Source of the DNA: CAKZML01 sp963823435
Lineage (GTDB): Bacteria; Pseudomonadota; Gammaproteobacteria; Steroidobacterales; BM003
Direction: 5' to 3'
Length of the DNA: 64,000 bases
Assembly (NCBI GenBank): GCA_963823435.1
Contig: CAWGLN010000001.1
Span: 434,001 to 498,000, forward strand
The notes under the pieces: model-generated
Databases searched by the model: none
The model's input: the letters and a program-made list of their open reading frames with translations, nothing else
What the model was told of the DNA's origin: nothing
Program-made: the position numbers and the translations under genes
Shown: one piece after another, positions 34,256 to 43,219 of the stretch
Layout: each line of letters begins with the position of its first letter
How positions within the stretch are numbered: the first letter of the stretch is position 1

Positions 34256-36316
34256 CTAACCGATCATCGTCATGCCGCCCTTGAGCTTGGCCATTGCCGC
34301 ACCTGACAGATCCAGCATCACACCGCCCTCGAGCTTGGCGTTCAGACCAGCGGATAAATCGAGGTTCATTCCGCCCTCAAGCTTGGCGTTCATACCAGCG
34401 GACAGATTGAGGTTCATGCCGGCCTTAAGCTCTGCATCAGTGTCCGCCGAAATCGCCACCTTCATGCCTTTCATAACAACATTTGAACTTCCCTCAATAT
34501 TAATCTTCACCCCTTTCAAAATAATGTTGCCATTTTTTTTCATCGTCAAACTGGCCTGGCCCACCGTGATCTTTAATTCATCGCCAGCGATAATCTCTAT
34601 CTTTTTCTTGACATCAATCTTCTGACTGCCCTTCTCGACCTTCAGCGTATCGTCGCCTTCCTCCAGGGTCGCGGTACGGTCGTTGTAGATCGTTATGGTT
34701 TGATTTCCAACTCCGTCATAACCGTGTTTCCCATCCTTGGCACCCTTGCTCTTGTTGCCGACAACCAGGGTGTCATTGTTCTCGACCAGTCGCTTGAAGT
34801 CGCGCTCGGCCTGCAAGAATATCTCCTCACTGCCCTTCTTGTCTTCGAAGCGCAGTTCGTTGAAGGTCTGGGCATCGCCCTTGGGAGTACTGCGTGTCCG
34901 AAGACCGCTTTGGGTCTGGTTCTTGGGCAGATCAAACGGGACCATATTGTCCTTGTTGTATACGCTGCCGGTGATAATCGGCTGATCCGGGTCCCCTTCC
35001 AGAAAATCGACAATGACTTCCTGCCCGTGTCGCGGCAGCGAAAAAGCGCCCCAGGTGCCGCCGGCCCAGGCCTGCGCAACACGTACAAAACAGGAACTGT
35101 CCTGGTCTTTCTTGCCCACCCGGTCCCAGTGAAACTGGACCTTGACCCGACCGTATTCATCGGTCGATATTTCCTGGTCCTTGGGTCCGACGACTACCGC
35201 GGTTTGCGGACCACGCACCAGGGACTTGGGTGTGATTCGGGCGGGCCGAAAGTGAGTCTTGCTGTCTATGGCCGTGAAACTGCAATCGAAGGATGCCTGC
35301 CCTCCCATCGTATTCACGGCGTTGTTCTGGATTTCATACTGGGCATCAACGATCAGGTAGTCACCGTCCTGGTCTTTCCCGGGGTGCTCGTCCAGCTTGA
35401 ACTTGTAGCCACTGGCCAGTTCACGGGCATTTCCATCACCCCTGGCCACGGCGTAGTCGGCCATTTGCTCTTCAATCCTGACGGTTGCCAGCGAATTCCC
35501 ATCGGCGGCCTTGACGTAGAGCTGACCGTACTCATAGCGCTCCTTGCCCGACTGACCGTGCTTGCTCAACTCTCCTTTCTGGTCCTCGGCCTTGCGCTCT
35601 GCTTTCAGCTCGGACTTGGGGTTGGTGAAATCGTAACTTTCGAGCGTAAATTTCTGCGTCTGCACCTTGCGGGACCATGCCCAACGGGATATGTGGTCCA
35701 AATCAGTTCCTGCTGACTGTGTCGGTCTGAACGGAATCTTGTCATGTACCAACTTATGGGCCGAGGGCGAATCCGCGAGTATCAACTCGTGCTTGCCATC
35801 TGTATGAGCAAAGTAGTAATAGATTCCTTCTTCTTCCATCAGGCGGCTGACGAAGTCGAAGCTGGTCTCACCGTACTGGACGCAATAGTCGCGCTTCCTG
35901 AAGGTGCCTATGGTGTCGACCTTGAAATCAGAGAATTTATTGTCCTGGAAAACCTTCTTGATAATCTCCAGTACATCCAGATTCTGAAATACCTTGTTGT
36001 CCGAAGAACGGGTCAGAAACCACAACCATGGCCTCAGCGTCACCGTGTATTGACTGAAATCCGTACCTCGGCCCAGGGACGAAATTTCACTGACCAGACC
36101 ATTGAAATAGCGCTTGCCCTTGGCCAGCTCAAGCTCGGCTGTGATCGGGTTACCCAGCAGTTTCAGCGGGTCGACATCGTCACTTTCTGTCAACAGCTCG
36201 AGGTCGTACCGGAACGGTCTGCCAAGCTGTTCCTTGCCCACCATACTCTGCATATGGAATTCGACTTTGGACAGCGGCGTAGTAATCAGAACGAATGCGT
36301 CCTTCCTATCGCCCAT
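34256..36316 (-). CDS. vgrG: T6SS spike protein VgrG (TssI)
   Basis: The 686 residues contain the complete VgrG fold. The gp27-like base has F-x-Y-D-L-E-L and a V-Q-Y-G-E-T-S-F-D-F-V-S-R-L-M-E-E-E-G-I stretch. The gp5-like OB fold has D-E-Y-G-R-V-K-V-Q-F-H-W-D and the classic W-A-G-G-x-W-G-A. The beta-helix follows. The tail is a set of short repeats (M-N-L-D-L-S-A-G-L-N-A-K-L-E-G-G and variants, about residues 630-680) that extend the needle. No enzymatic extension is present, so cargo must be non-covalent. First gene of the block running down to 17067. Confidence 0.96.
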   Translation of the reverse strand: MGDRKDAFVLITTPLSKVEFHMQSMVGKEQLGRPFRYDLELLTESDDVDPLKLLGNPITAELELAKGKRYFNGLVSEISSLGRGTDFSQYTVTLRPWLWFLTRSSDNKVFQNLDVLEIIKKVFQDNKFSDFKVDTIGTFRKRDYCVQYGETSFDFVSRLMEEEGIYYYFAHTDGKHELILADSPSAHKLVHDKIPFRPTQSAGTDLDHISRWAWSRKVQTQKFTLESYDFTNPKSELKAERKAEDQKGELSKHGQSGKERYEYGQLYVKAADGNSLATVRIEEQMADYAVARGDGNARELASGYKFKLDEHPGKDQDGDYLIVDAQYEIQNNAVNTMGGQASFDCSFTAIDSKTHFRPARITPKSLVRGPQTAVVVGPKDQEISTDEYGRVKVQFHWDRVGKKDQDSSCFVRVAQAWAGGTWGAFSLPRHGQEVIVDFLEGDPDQPIITGSVYNKDNMVPFDLPKNQTQSGLRTRSTPKGDAQTFNELRFEDKKGSEEIFLQAERDFKRLVENNDTLVVGNKSKGAKDGKHGYDGVGNQTITIYNDRTATLEEGDDTLKVEKGSQKIDVKKKIEIIAGDELKITVGQASLTMKKNGNIILKGVKINIEGSSNVVMKGMKVAISADTDAELKAGMNLNLSAGMNAKLEGGMNLDLSAGLNAKLEGGVMLDLSGAAMAKLKGGMTMIG

Positions 36317-36535
36317 AACGAGCTCTCCTTACGCAGCTAATGAGATTTCAAACTGCGATTATTATTATTTAATTTCGACATGGTCATCTTCGAAATTCGG
36401 TGACTAGCATTCCGTGCCGGCCAATATTGTCTTTAGCCTTCCCGGCACTTCTTGAGTCGACTGATTTGCCACTCTCGTGTTTGGTCAGAATGTCCGGCAA
36501 CCGATCAAAGGGGTCTTGCATCCACCCCGCCGGAA
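36317..36535. promoter_or_regulatory. Intergenic region upstream of vgrG
   Basis: This 219-base gap contains an A/T-rich stretch (about 36357-36380, ATTATTATTATTTAATTT) upstream of the vgrG ribosome site (AAGGAGAG). It probably holds the promoter for the vgrG-to-17067 block. No sigma-54 site was recognised. Confidence 0.4.
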
Positions 36536-36811
36536 TTATTCCCTAACCCACTTCAGACAGGCTTCCTCGCTGGGAGTATAAAGATAGTAACCGTGCCAGG
36601 GACCTTCCTCATCAATGATGACGGGTTGCATTCCCTCGTATTTCTTGTCCGCCAGGCTCTTGAACGCAGCTTCCTGAATGCGATTCTCACGCACAAAGGT
36701 CTTCCAGCGCTCTTTTTCCTTGGGCTCGACCCTTTTACCATTGTCAGCTGCCGAACGAAGCGCCGCGGTAAATTCGAAATAATTTTGTTCGACGATTCGA
36801 ACCTGGCTCAT
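36536..36811 (-). CDS. Small hypothetical protein upstream of vgrG
   Basis: A 91-residue soluble, charged protein with no recognised domain. It is Lys/Glu/Arg-rich in the first half (V-E-P-K-E-K-E-R-W-K-T-F) and aromatic in the second (G-P-W-H-G-Y-Y-L-Y-T). AGGA lies seven bases upstream of ATG 36811. Coding is supported by its balanced composition, ribosome site and position on the same strand as vgrG. It might be an immunity or accessory protein, but nothing in the sequence shows that. Confidence 0.6.
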   Translation of the reverse strand: MSQVRIVEQNYFEFTAALRSAADNGKRVEPKEKERWKTFVRENRIQEAAFKSLADKKYEGMQPVIIDEEGPWHGYYLYTPSEEACLKWVRE

Positions 36812-37027
36812 ATAGTCCTGCCTTTGTCGGTCCAGACCCCCTGGTCCAGCCGCCGACGCCTGGGATTCTATTCATGGCGCTGAGGTCCAACCCTGCGCCA
36901 ATTGGGACGAAACCACCACTATCAGCTACACTGCCTTTTGGCAGCACCAACCGGCCAATGCTCCGCCATCGCCAATGAGTGTACCGTTCAGCTCCAGATA
37001 ACTCCAGTAAACTCAGGTTACTAGCCC

Positions 37028-38482
37028 ATGAATATACAATTTACTGTCGATCACGGGAACCCCTCTGAAAAACAGCTTGGGGAAGGTCCAAAAAATATCC
37101 TTTTGGTAGGAAATTTCTCAGGCCGCAAGCCCGGGCAGGAGCAAAATGACAAGCAAGGGCCGGTTCTTAACATATTGCAGGTTGACGTCCTGGAGCCGGA
37201 AAAGGCCATGTCCCGCCTGAATCCCGTATCCCTGATCGGTATCGGGGCCGAGCAGATCGAACTGGTATTTACCAGCATGGATGACTTTCATCCAGACGCC
37301 ATTTACCGCAGCCAGCCCTCCTTTGTCGTGATGCAGGAACTGAAACAGGCGCTTGGAGATCCCGCAAGGGCGGAGCGGGCATCACAAGTCTGCCGCCAGT
37401 TACTCGGGCATGCTCCAGTGAGCCAACCGGACCCAGTGGATCAACCCCCGACTCAGCCGGAAAAAACGACCCGGGAGACTTCCGGCGATATGTTTTCCCG
37501 CCTGCTGGGTCAGGCGCCCGGCGCCTCCACTCCCGTCAAAGCCGCCACCCAGAGACTACTGGAACAAGCGGTGGGAACCGACCTGGCACCAGAAAACTCC
37601 CGGGATCACGAACTTCTGCGAGATGACATCAATAAATGGTGCGAAGCAGCGATGCGGGAACTATTACGATCTCCGGAATTTCGCGAACTCGAGATCAATT
37701 GGCGGTCACTGCAGTTGCTTGGTGAGCATGTTGAGTTCGACGAAGAGACCACTCTTTGGCTGGTGGATGTGGGCACAGCCAGGCCATCCGCATGGGGCCC
37801 CGGTCTGGGTCAGGTGATAACCCGGAAATTGGCTGGCGAACAGGTCGATTTGATCATTGCTTTGCACGAGTTCTCGGACTCTTCCGATTCCATGACCGAC
37901 TTGCATGCCCTGATGACGACAGCCGGAACACTTTCGGCTCCGGTACTTGCGGCCGCAAACCCGGTCTTGGCGGGTCTGCCGGGTATGCCAGAGAGCCGCA
38001 ATCCGCCACTCGCAATCGACGCAAATGATATCGCAGGCGTCTCGTCCCCTGACTGGCAGGCGCTCAGACGGCAGCCAGGTGCGGCCCGTGTGGGCCTCGG
38101 TTTCCCAAGGGTGCTTTTGCGGCAACCCTACGGGCCGCGCTCAGATGCAGTGGATACATTTGATTTCGAAGAACTGGAGGCGGACCCGGATCACGAATCA
38201 TTTGTCTGGGGGAACCCGGCCATTGCTCTGGCGGTCATCTGGCTGGCGCAGCAGGCAAACCCGCGAAGCAACCTGCAGTTAAACGATTTGCCTATGGTGA
38301 CGTACGACGACGGTAGCGGTCAGGCTATCAAGCCGCCCTCAGAGCTATACCTCAGCGATTCGGCAACAGAAAAACTAATCAGCCTGGGGCTCATGCCACT
38401 GGTCGGAAAACGCGGTCACACGGGAGTCAGTCTGCCCCGGCTTCAATCTATCGCCAATCCGGCCACGGTCCTGAAAGGTTAG
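37028..38482 (+). CDS. TssB/TssC hybrid sheath-like protein
   Basis: This 484-residue protein is the only T6SS gene on the plus strand. Residues 20-120 match TssB: I-E-L-V-F-T-S-M-D-D-F-H-P-D parallels D-I-T-F-E-S-M-D-D-F-S-P in the TssB at 52417-52941. Residues about 195-475 match TssC: G-F-P-R-V-L-L-R-Q-P-Y-G-P-R-S-D and S-L-G-L-M-P-L-V-G-K parallel the TssC at 50912-52412. A Pro/Gln/Thr-rich hinge (about 130-165) joins them. The TssC C-terminal region that interlocks the sheath is missing; the protein stops where TssC would continue into L-H-K-P. It is therefore unlikely to replace the sheath and may cap it, dope it or regulate it. No strong ribosome site. Confidence 0.85.
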   Translation: MNIQFTVDHGNPSEKQLGEGPKNILLVGNFSGRKPGQEQNDKQGPVLNILQVDVLEPEKAMSRLNPVSLIGIGAEQIELVFTSMDDFHPDAIYRSQPSFVVMQELKQALGDPARAERASQVCRQLLGHAPVSQPDPVDQPPTQPEKTTRETSGDMFSRLLGQAPGASTPVKAATQRLLEQAVGTDLAPENSRDHELLRDDINKWCEAAMRELLRSPEFRELEINWRSLQLLGEHVEFDEETTLWLVDVGTARPSAWGPGLGQVITRKLAGEQVDLIIALHEFSDSSDSMTDLHALMTTAGTLSAPVLAAANPVLAGLPGMPESRNPPLAIDANDIAGVSSPDWQALRRQPGAARVGLGFPRVLLRQPYGPRSDAVDTFDFEELEADPDHESFVWGNPAIALAVIWLAQQANPRSNLQLNDLPMVTYDDGSGQAIKPPSELYLSDSATEKLISLGLMPLVGKRGHTGVSLPRLQSIANPATVLKG

Positions 38483-38623
38483 GGGATTCTCGGGCGCGTT
38501 TCGGGCCCGGTAAATTGCGTGCGATAGGAGCCGGAACCCGGGCGCGGTTGCAGCTTAACTGGCTTGGCTGGATCGGTAAATCTGGAAACGGGGCCACTCT
38601 GTGAACCGGGCGCAAAGCACACC

Positions 38624-39349
38624 CTACTGGTAACCTTCCTGGAGCAGGTCTCGTTCCAGCTTCTGGGCGTCCCGTATGCGCTTGTCTATCTGCTGCACCA
38701 CCAGGGAACGCACAGTGTTCTGGAATTGCTGCACAAGTTGCCAGGCAGCACCCGAGTCCAGACCCTGCCACTTTCCGAGCCAGGTATCCAGGTCCCAGAG
38801 TTGCTGCCAAAGGCCCAAAATCGGCGGCGAAATTGCCCAGTAGAGCCCGCACTGGGAATCACCGAGTGTGCCGGCCGCCAATTTGTCTATACGCTCGGCT
38901 ACATGCGTATGTGTCATACCGACGCAGATCGACACCAGCGGCCAGGTCTGGCGAGCCAGGTTTTCAATGGTCAGGTCAATCTCCTTCTGCATGGTCGCCA
39001 GCACTTCTGCCAGGCCCTGAGCCTCATCAGGCGCCTTGGCCTTTAGCAACGAAGCACCCAGTTTCTGCTCCGCGTGCAAGGCCTGTCCATCGAAGTGCGA
39101 CAGGAATGCCGGCCTTACCCTGTGCAACAGATAGAGTCTCTCTTTCAGCAACTCGCCCGCATTGGGGGGAATGCTGATCATCAATCCAAGCGGAAGCGTA
39201 CCTCGTACAACCAGCTGGCCCCGCAGCGACAGGTTCGCCTCGATATCGGCAATTGCCCTCCATGATGATAGGCGGTATTCGCTTACCAGCGACTCGAGGG
39301 TGTCCCCCGATTTGGCCACATGCCTGGATAAGAATGTAATGCTCATCAA
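38624..39349 (-). CDS. LysM-like domain protein of the T6SS accessory island
   Basis: The N-terminal 60 residues follow the LysM pattern: S-G-D-T-L-E-S-L-V, I-A-D-I-E-A-N-L, then L-P-L-G-L-M-I-S-I-P. Such modules bind peptidoglycan, and the same fold occurs in phage tail hub and baseplate proteins. The remaining 170 residues are helical and Leu/Gln/Trp-rich, ending in a charged coiled segment. It has no signal peptide, so a cytoplasmic baseplate-like role fits better than cell-wall binding. It is convergent with the TssB/TssC hybrid, 141 bases apart. ATG 39346 is an equally good start. Confidence 0.65.
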   Translation of the reverse strand: MMSITFLSRHVAKSGDTLESLVSEYRLSSWRAIADIEANLSLRGQLVVRGTLPLGLMISIPPNAGELLKERLYLLHRVRPAFLSHFDGQALHAEQKLGASLLKAKAPDEAQGLAEVLATMQKEIDLTIENLARQTWPLVSICVGMTHTHVAERIDKLAAGTLGDSQCGLYWAISPPILGLWQQLWDLDTWLGKWQGLDSGAAWQLVQQFQNTVRSLVVQQIDKRIRDAQKLERDLLQEGYQ

Positions 39350-39356
39350 TACACCA

Positions 39357-41197
39357 TTAACGTTTGCGCGCTACGACTATCAGCCCTTCCACAGGTTGCT
39401 GCATTTCCCTGCGCAGCACGGCGCCCTGCAAAACTTCAGTGTCGAAATCTGCGCTGGCAAGACACTGCTGCACGTAGTCCCTGTGGTGGCAGTACCGCCC
39501 GCTGTAATTAAGGTAGAAGTCGCCGCTCAGATCCTTTCCCATGTGCTCGAGAGAAAATCCGATACGCCCCCCTGATTTGAGTGCGCCCGCCGCCGCTTTC
39601 AAGGCGTGATCCAGCGCGCCGAAATACACCAGCGTGTCGGCGGATATAATCAGGTCAAAGACTGATTCCCTGGCTTCCATGAATCCCACGAGTTCCCCGA
39701 CCAGCAACTCGTCATAAAGATCCGTCCGTGCGGCCAGCTCAACCATTTTCGATGACAGGTCAACACCGACCAGATGTCTACTCATCGGTCGCAAGCAATG
39801 GCCCGGCCAGACCCGTGCCACATCCCGCATCAAGCACCACGAGATCTTCAGCCTTGCGATCCCAACTGCTTACTGACCAACTCCATGATTTTCTCTGGCG
39901 CGCAATAGTCCAAGGCGAGCGAGCGTGTTGTCAAAATCGTCCGCAAACCGGTCAAATTCTTCCCGAATGTAGTCATCCGACGCCCTTGCGGGTACAACGT
40001 CCTGTTTGCCAAAAGCCAGGAGATGGTCAGGTGCCGGGTCGTCGGGCACATTCTCACGCCATTGCTCCAGAATCCCGACAGCTTGTTCATGCCTGTCGGT
40101 CGCCCTGTATATTATGGACAGACAACGGTAGGCCTCGGAAAAACGCGGCTTTAGATTGATCGATTTCAGAAAACCGCTCTTCCGCCTTAATAAATCCGGA
40201 CAGGGCAAACAGCGCCACACCGCTGTTGTAAAGAGCATCCGCGAAGTCCGGAACCTGCATCAAGGCTGCATCAAAGCAGCCAAGCGCGGTCTCCATTTCG
40301 TCCTTGTGCATCAATACCGATCCGAGGTTATTCAGCGCATCCGCATTTTCCGGGTTTATGCCGAGCGCGCGGTGGTAACTGACCTCGGCCTCCTCCCATT
40401 GCCCGGCGGCCTGTTGCACATTGCCCTATGCCCACATAACTCATCGCATCATCAGGCGCCAGTTCGGCTGCCCGAGCAGTATACAGCAAGCGCCTCCTCG
40501 GGATTGCCCCAACTGTTGCAAGGCATGACCAAGATCTCTGTGCAAAACCGGGTCCCCCGGGCACAATTTCGATCGCGTGTCGCAGATGCCTGACAGCCTC
40601 TTCGTACCGACCAAGTTTCCCAAGTAATCGGCCGAGATTTACCAACGCCTCAGGATGCCCGGGCCTGCTTTCGAGCGACCTTCCAAACAGTTCCACCGCT
40701 TCCGATGTGCGTCCCTGCCTGCCAGCAATGAGAGCAAGACTGTTGCAGCCATCGGCATGGCTTGCTATCTATTTCGAGGAGGCGACGAAAGCTGGTCTCA
40801 GCCTCTGACACCTGCTTGGTGGCCAGATAGACATTGCCGAGGTTCAGCAACGCGGCCGGGAATTCAGGATCGATTTCCAGGGCAGCACAAAACGATTCGA
40901 TAGCCCCCTGGCTGTTTCCAGTTTTCTTGAGGATCAAACCCAGGTTAGACCGGTAGTCACGATTGCCTGGTCTCAGCGCCAGGGCAGCCCTGCACAAAAG
41001 GCTCGGCTTCTCTTGCCTGGTCCTGCTGATAATGGGTCATTCCACAGAGGTGCAGGGCATCGGCATGATTCGGGCAGCTGCGCAATAACCTCCAGATACG
41101 CTTGCCTGGCGGCCACCAGTTCACCTTTTTGATGGCGCGCCACGGCCTCGCCGAAAATTGCCTGGGGTTCAGTCAACGCGTTCAAGCCCTGATTCAC
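39357..41197 (-). pseudogene. TPR-methyltransferase gene B, broken by many frameshifts
   Basis: Reading across frames gives one protein of about 610 residues. It starts at ATG 41197 (M-N-Q-G-L-N-A-L-T), which overlaps the stop of gene A. At least six TPR units run to about 40090, followed by the bridging motif R-A-S-D-D-Y-I-R-E-E-F-D-R-F-A. A class I SAM-dependent methyltransferase follows, with motif I V-L-D-A-G-C-G-T-G-L-A-G-P-L-L and V-D-L-S-S-K-M, ending A-R-K-R at 39357. At least six frame changes are needed (near 41090, 40980, 40690, 40430, 40200, 40090 and 39830). The protein sequence between breaks still looks selected, so sequencing error is as likely as decay. The methyl acceptor is unknown. 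Confidence 0.7.
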
Positions 41198-41730
41198 CGT
41201 TTTTGCGCTGAAAACAGCAATCCGCTAACCGGCTTGCCTCCCTCGTTTCGCAGGACCACGTCCTCCGAAGACTCGACGGTCAGTCCCGCATTCGTCAACA
41301 GAGTTCTCGAGGTGGTCCCTGGTGTGGCTATAGCGTCCATGTGGGCGCAACCAATAGCCGGATGAATGATCTTCCGGGACGATGCTGTTCCACGGTGAAA
41401 AACAACCAGCCACCGGGACTTAAGGCTCCACTGCACGCTACAAATGCTGCGGCTCAGGTCACCAAAATACACAAAGGTATCAACGCAGGTCACCACATCG
41501 AATTTGCCCGGATTATCATGCATGTATGCGGTCAACTCACCCTCTTCAAGCACATCATAGACGTCCCTGTTGCGTGCCTTGTCCAGCATTCCCGGCGACA
41601 AGTCCACACCCGTGAGGCTGGTCGCCAGGGGTTTCAGCAAGGGCCCACACAGGCCGGTACCACAGCCGATATCAAGGATATTGTACTGACGCCCGGAACC
41701 CGGACAGGACCTGGTTGGTCCGCGCCGCAA
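41194..41730 (-). pseudogene. TPR-methyltransferase gene A, methyltransferase part (frameshifted)
   Basis: The SAM-binding motif I-L-D-I-G-C-G-T-G-L-C-G-P-L-L is followed by V-D-L-S-P-G-M-L and D-V-V-T-C-V-D-T-F-V-Y-F-G-D-L, typical of the methyltransferase half of TPR-fused enzymes. After about 41440 the expected sequence moves to another frame (G-Y-W-L-R-P-H-G-R-Y-S-H-T), then returns for S-S-E-D-V-V-L-R-N-E. The frame is also broken from the TPR part near 41700. The ATGA at 41194-41197 couples it to gene B. Confidence 0.75.
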
Positions 41731-42541
41731 CCAGTTCGGGCGCCTTGTACTGAAGTCTGGTCAGCACTTCGTCGAAACTTTTTGAAAAAGAGTCAAAAGC
41801 CTGGCGGACATAGCTGTTCGACGCCCGCGCGGGAATATTCTCTCCGCTGTAAGCCGCCAGGAGATGTCGTGCGACGGCATCGTCGGGACGCCTGATAATC
41901 CAGTTCTCAAGGGTCCGAACGGCCTGCTTCTTGCGGCCAAGTTCGAACTGAAGTTTGGCAATCGCTTTCGGCGCCTCCTGGTGCAATGGAGCAAGCTCCG
42001 CCGATTTGCCGTAGGCTGCCAGGGCCTCGTCAATCCGGTTTAGATCCCGGTACACGTTGCCAAGATTATGATACGCATCCGGATGTTCAGGATTCAGTTC
42101 CACTGCCTTGAGAAGTTTTTCCAGGGCGGCTTCGGGTTTCTTCAAGTCCCTCTGGATAATGCCCAGGTTGACCCAGGTATCGGCATGGTCGGAGGCCAGC
42201 TCCAACACCTTGCTGTAGGCGGCCTCGGCCTCCTCCAGTCGCCCCATTTCCTTGTAGATATTGCCCAGATTATTCAGAGCGCCCGGTTGGTTTGGCTGCA
42301 GCTCCAGTGAGCGCAAGATATACTCGAGACCCTCCTCGCTATTGCCGCCTTGATGCTTTACCACTCCTATGTAATGGATCGCGTCCGGATGATCCGGCAC
42401 AGTTCGCAAGACGTCCCTGTAAATACTTTCAGCTTCACTGAGCATGCCGCGCTTGTGTACCTGGATCGCCATCAGCAAAGCATCTTCTATGCTGATCTTT
42501 TTGATTTTCGTCATTTTGGAAATGTCTGTTTTTAACATCAT
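41672..42541 (-). CDS. TPR-methyltransferase gene A, TPR part
   Basis: Seven or so TPR units (residues about 35-230, repeating N-L-G-N-I-Y-K-E and H-P-D-A-Y-H-N-L-G-N-V-Y) are followed by the bridging motif R-A-S-N-S-Y-V-R-Q-A-F-D-S-F. This motif precedes the methyltransferase in this fusion family. The ORF ends just after A-P-E-L-V-A-A-R by frameshift. Genes A and B are paralogues arranged head to tail. Fusions of this type are widespread in proteobacteria, but a pair inside a T6SS locus is unusual. They could modify a T6SS component or be cargo of an unrelated insertion. Confidence 0.8.
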   Translation of the reverse strand: MMLKTDISKMTKIKKISIEDALLMAIQVHKRGMLSEAESIYRDVLRTVPDHPDAIHYIGVVKHQGGNSEEGLEYILRSLELQPNQPGALNNLGNIYKEMGRLEEAEAAYSKVLELASDHADTWVNLGIIQRDLKKPEAALEKLLKAVELNPEHPDAYHNLGNVYRDLNRIDEALAAYGKSAELAPLHQEAPKAIAKLQFELGRKKQAVRTLENWIIRRPDDAVARHLLAAYSGENIPARASNSYVRQAFDSFSKSFDEVLTRLQYKAPELVAARTNQVLSGFRASVQYP

Positions 42542-43219
42542 TGGTTCCTGAAATGAAGCTGCTGAAGCCTCGTTGGATTTGGGATTAAGCGGTACCGCCA
42601 GTAATCAATCACACGACAAGTAACGCCCATCATACAAAGAGTGAGCCCATCCTGCGGCTGGCTTACCCGTGCCCCATCGGCAAGTGCCCGGAGTGTAGTT
42701 GATTGATCGCTGCCTTGAGAGAAACCAGCGGGTACACAGTTTCCCATCAAAAAAGACCAGTTGCTCATAACCCGGCAAGAAGCCAGCACATCGTCCAGGC
42801 ACCACCGGTCAGTCACGCACCGAATTGCCGCAGTCGTCGCCCGCTTTCGAATCCGGCCGCAAGCACCCATCACAGATCAACGCTGGTCCGCGAGCGCTTG
42901 CCGGTAGCCAACCCGATAGGCCTCATTCAACATCAGCGCGTAGTGGGAAGCGCTTGACGCATCAGCACATCGCATGATCCGCCGCCCCTCCGGAGCGTGC
43001 ACTTCGAAGCTCGCCTTCTACCTCGACCACCGTGTAAGCGGATTTAAGCTCGTCATCGTTCATATGGCCATTAGAACATCTTGCGTCAGTACCCGGGGTT
43101 GTCTCGCGCCTAATCAGATAGACCCCGTGGTCAACAGAGTCATTTTCCAGACGGCAGCGACCAGGCACTCGATATTCTGGCCATGGTCGCAATCCGCACC
43201 CCTCGTCGAGCTAACGACC
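42542..43219 (-). pseudogene. Broken small ORFs between clpV and the TPR-methyltransferase genes
   Basis: This 678-base stretch has no intact gene. On the minus strand two fragments look like former or mis-sequenced coding sequence. The first lies at about 43160-42877 (H-G-V-Y-L-I-R-R-E, then M-N-D-D-E-L-K-S-A-Y-T-V-V-E-V-E-G-E-L, then after one extra base S-H-Y-A-L-M-L-N-E-A-Y-R-V-G-Y-R). The second lies at about 42870-42605 (Y-E-Q-L-V-F-F-D-G-K-L-C-T-R-W-F, ending S-L-Y-D-G-R-Y-L-S-C-D). I recognise neither family. Each needs at least one frame correction. Confidence 0.45.

Noticed and set aside
34700..35716. 338-residue plus-strand ORF antisense to vgrG
   Set aside because: Shadow of an unmistakable VgrG.
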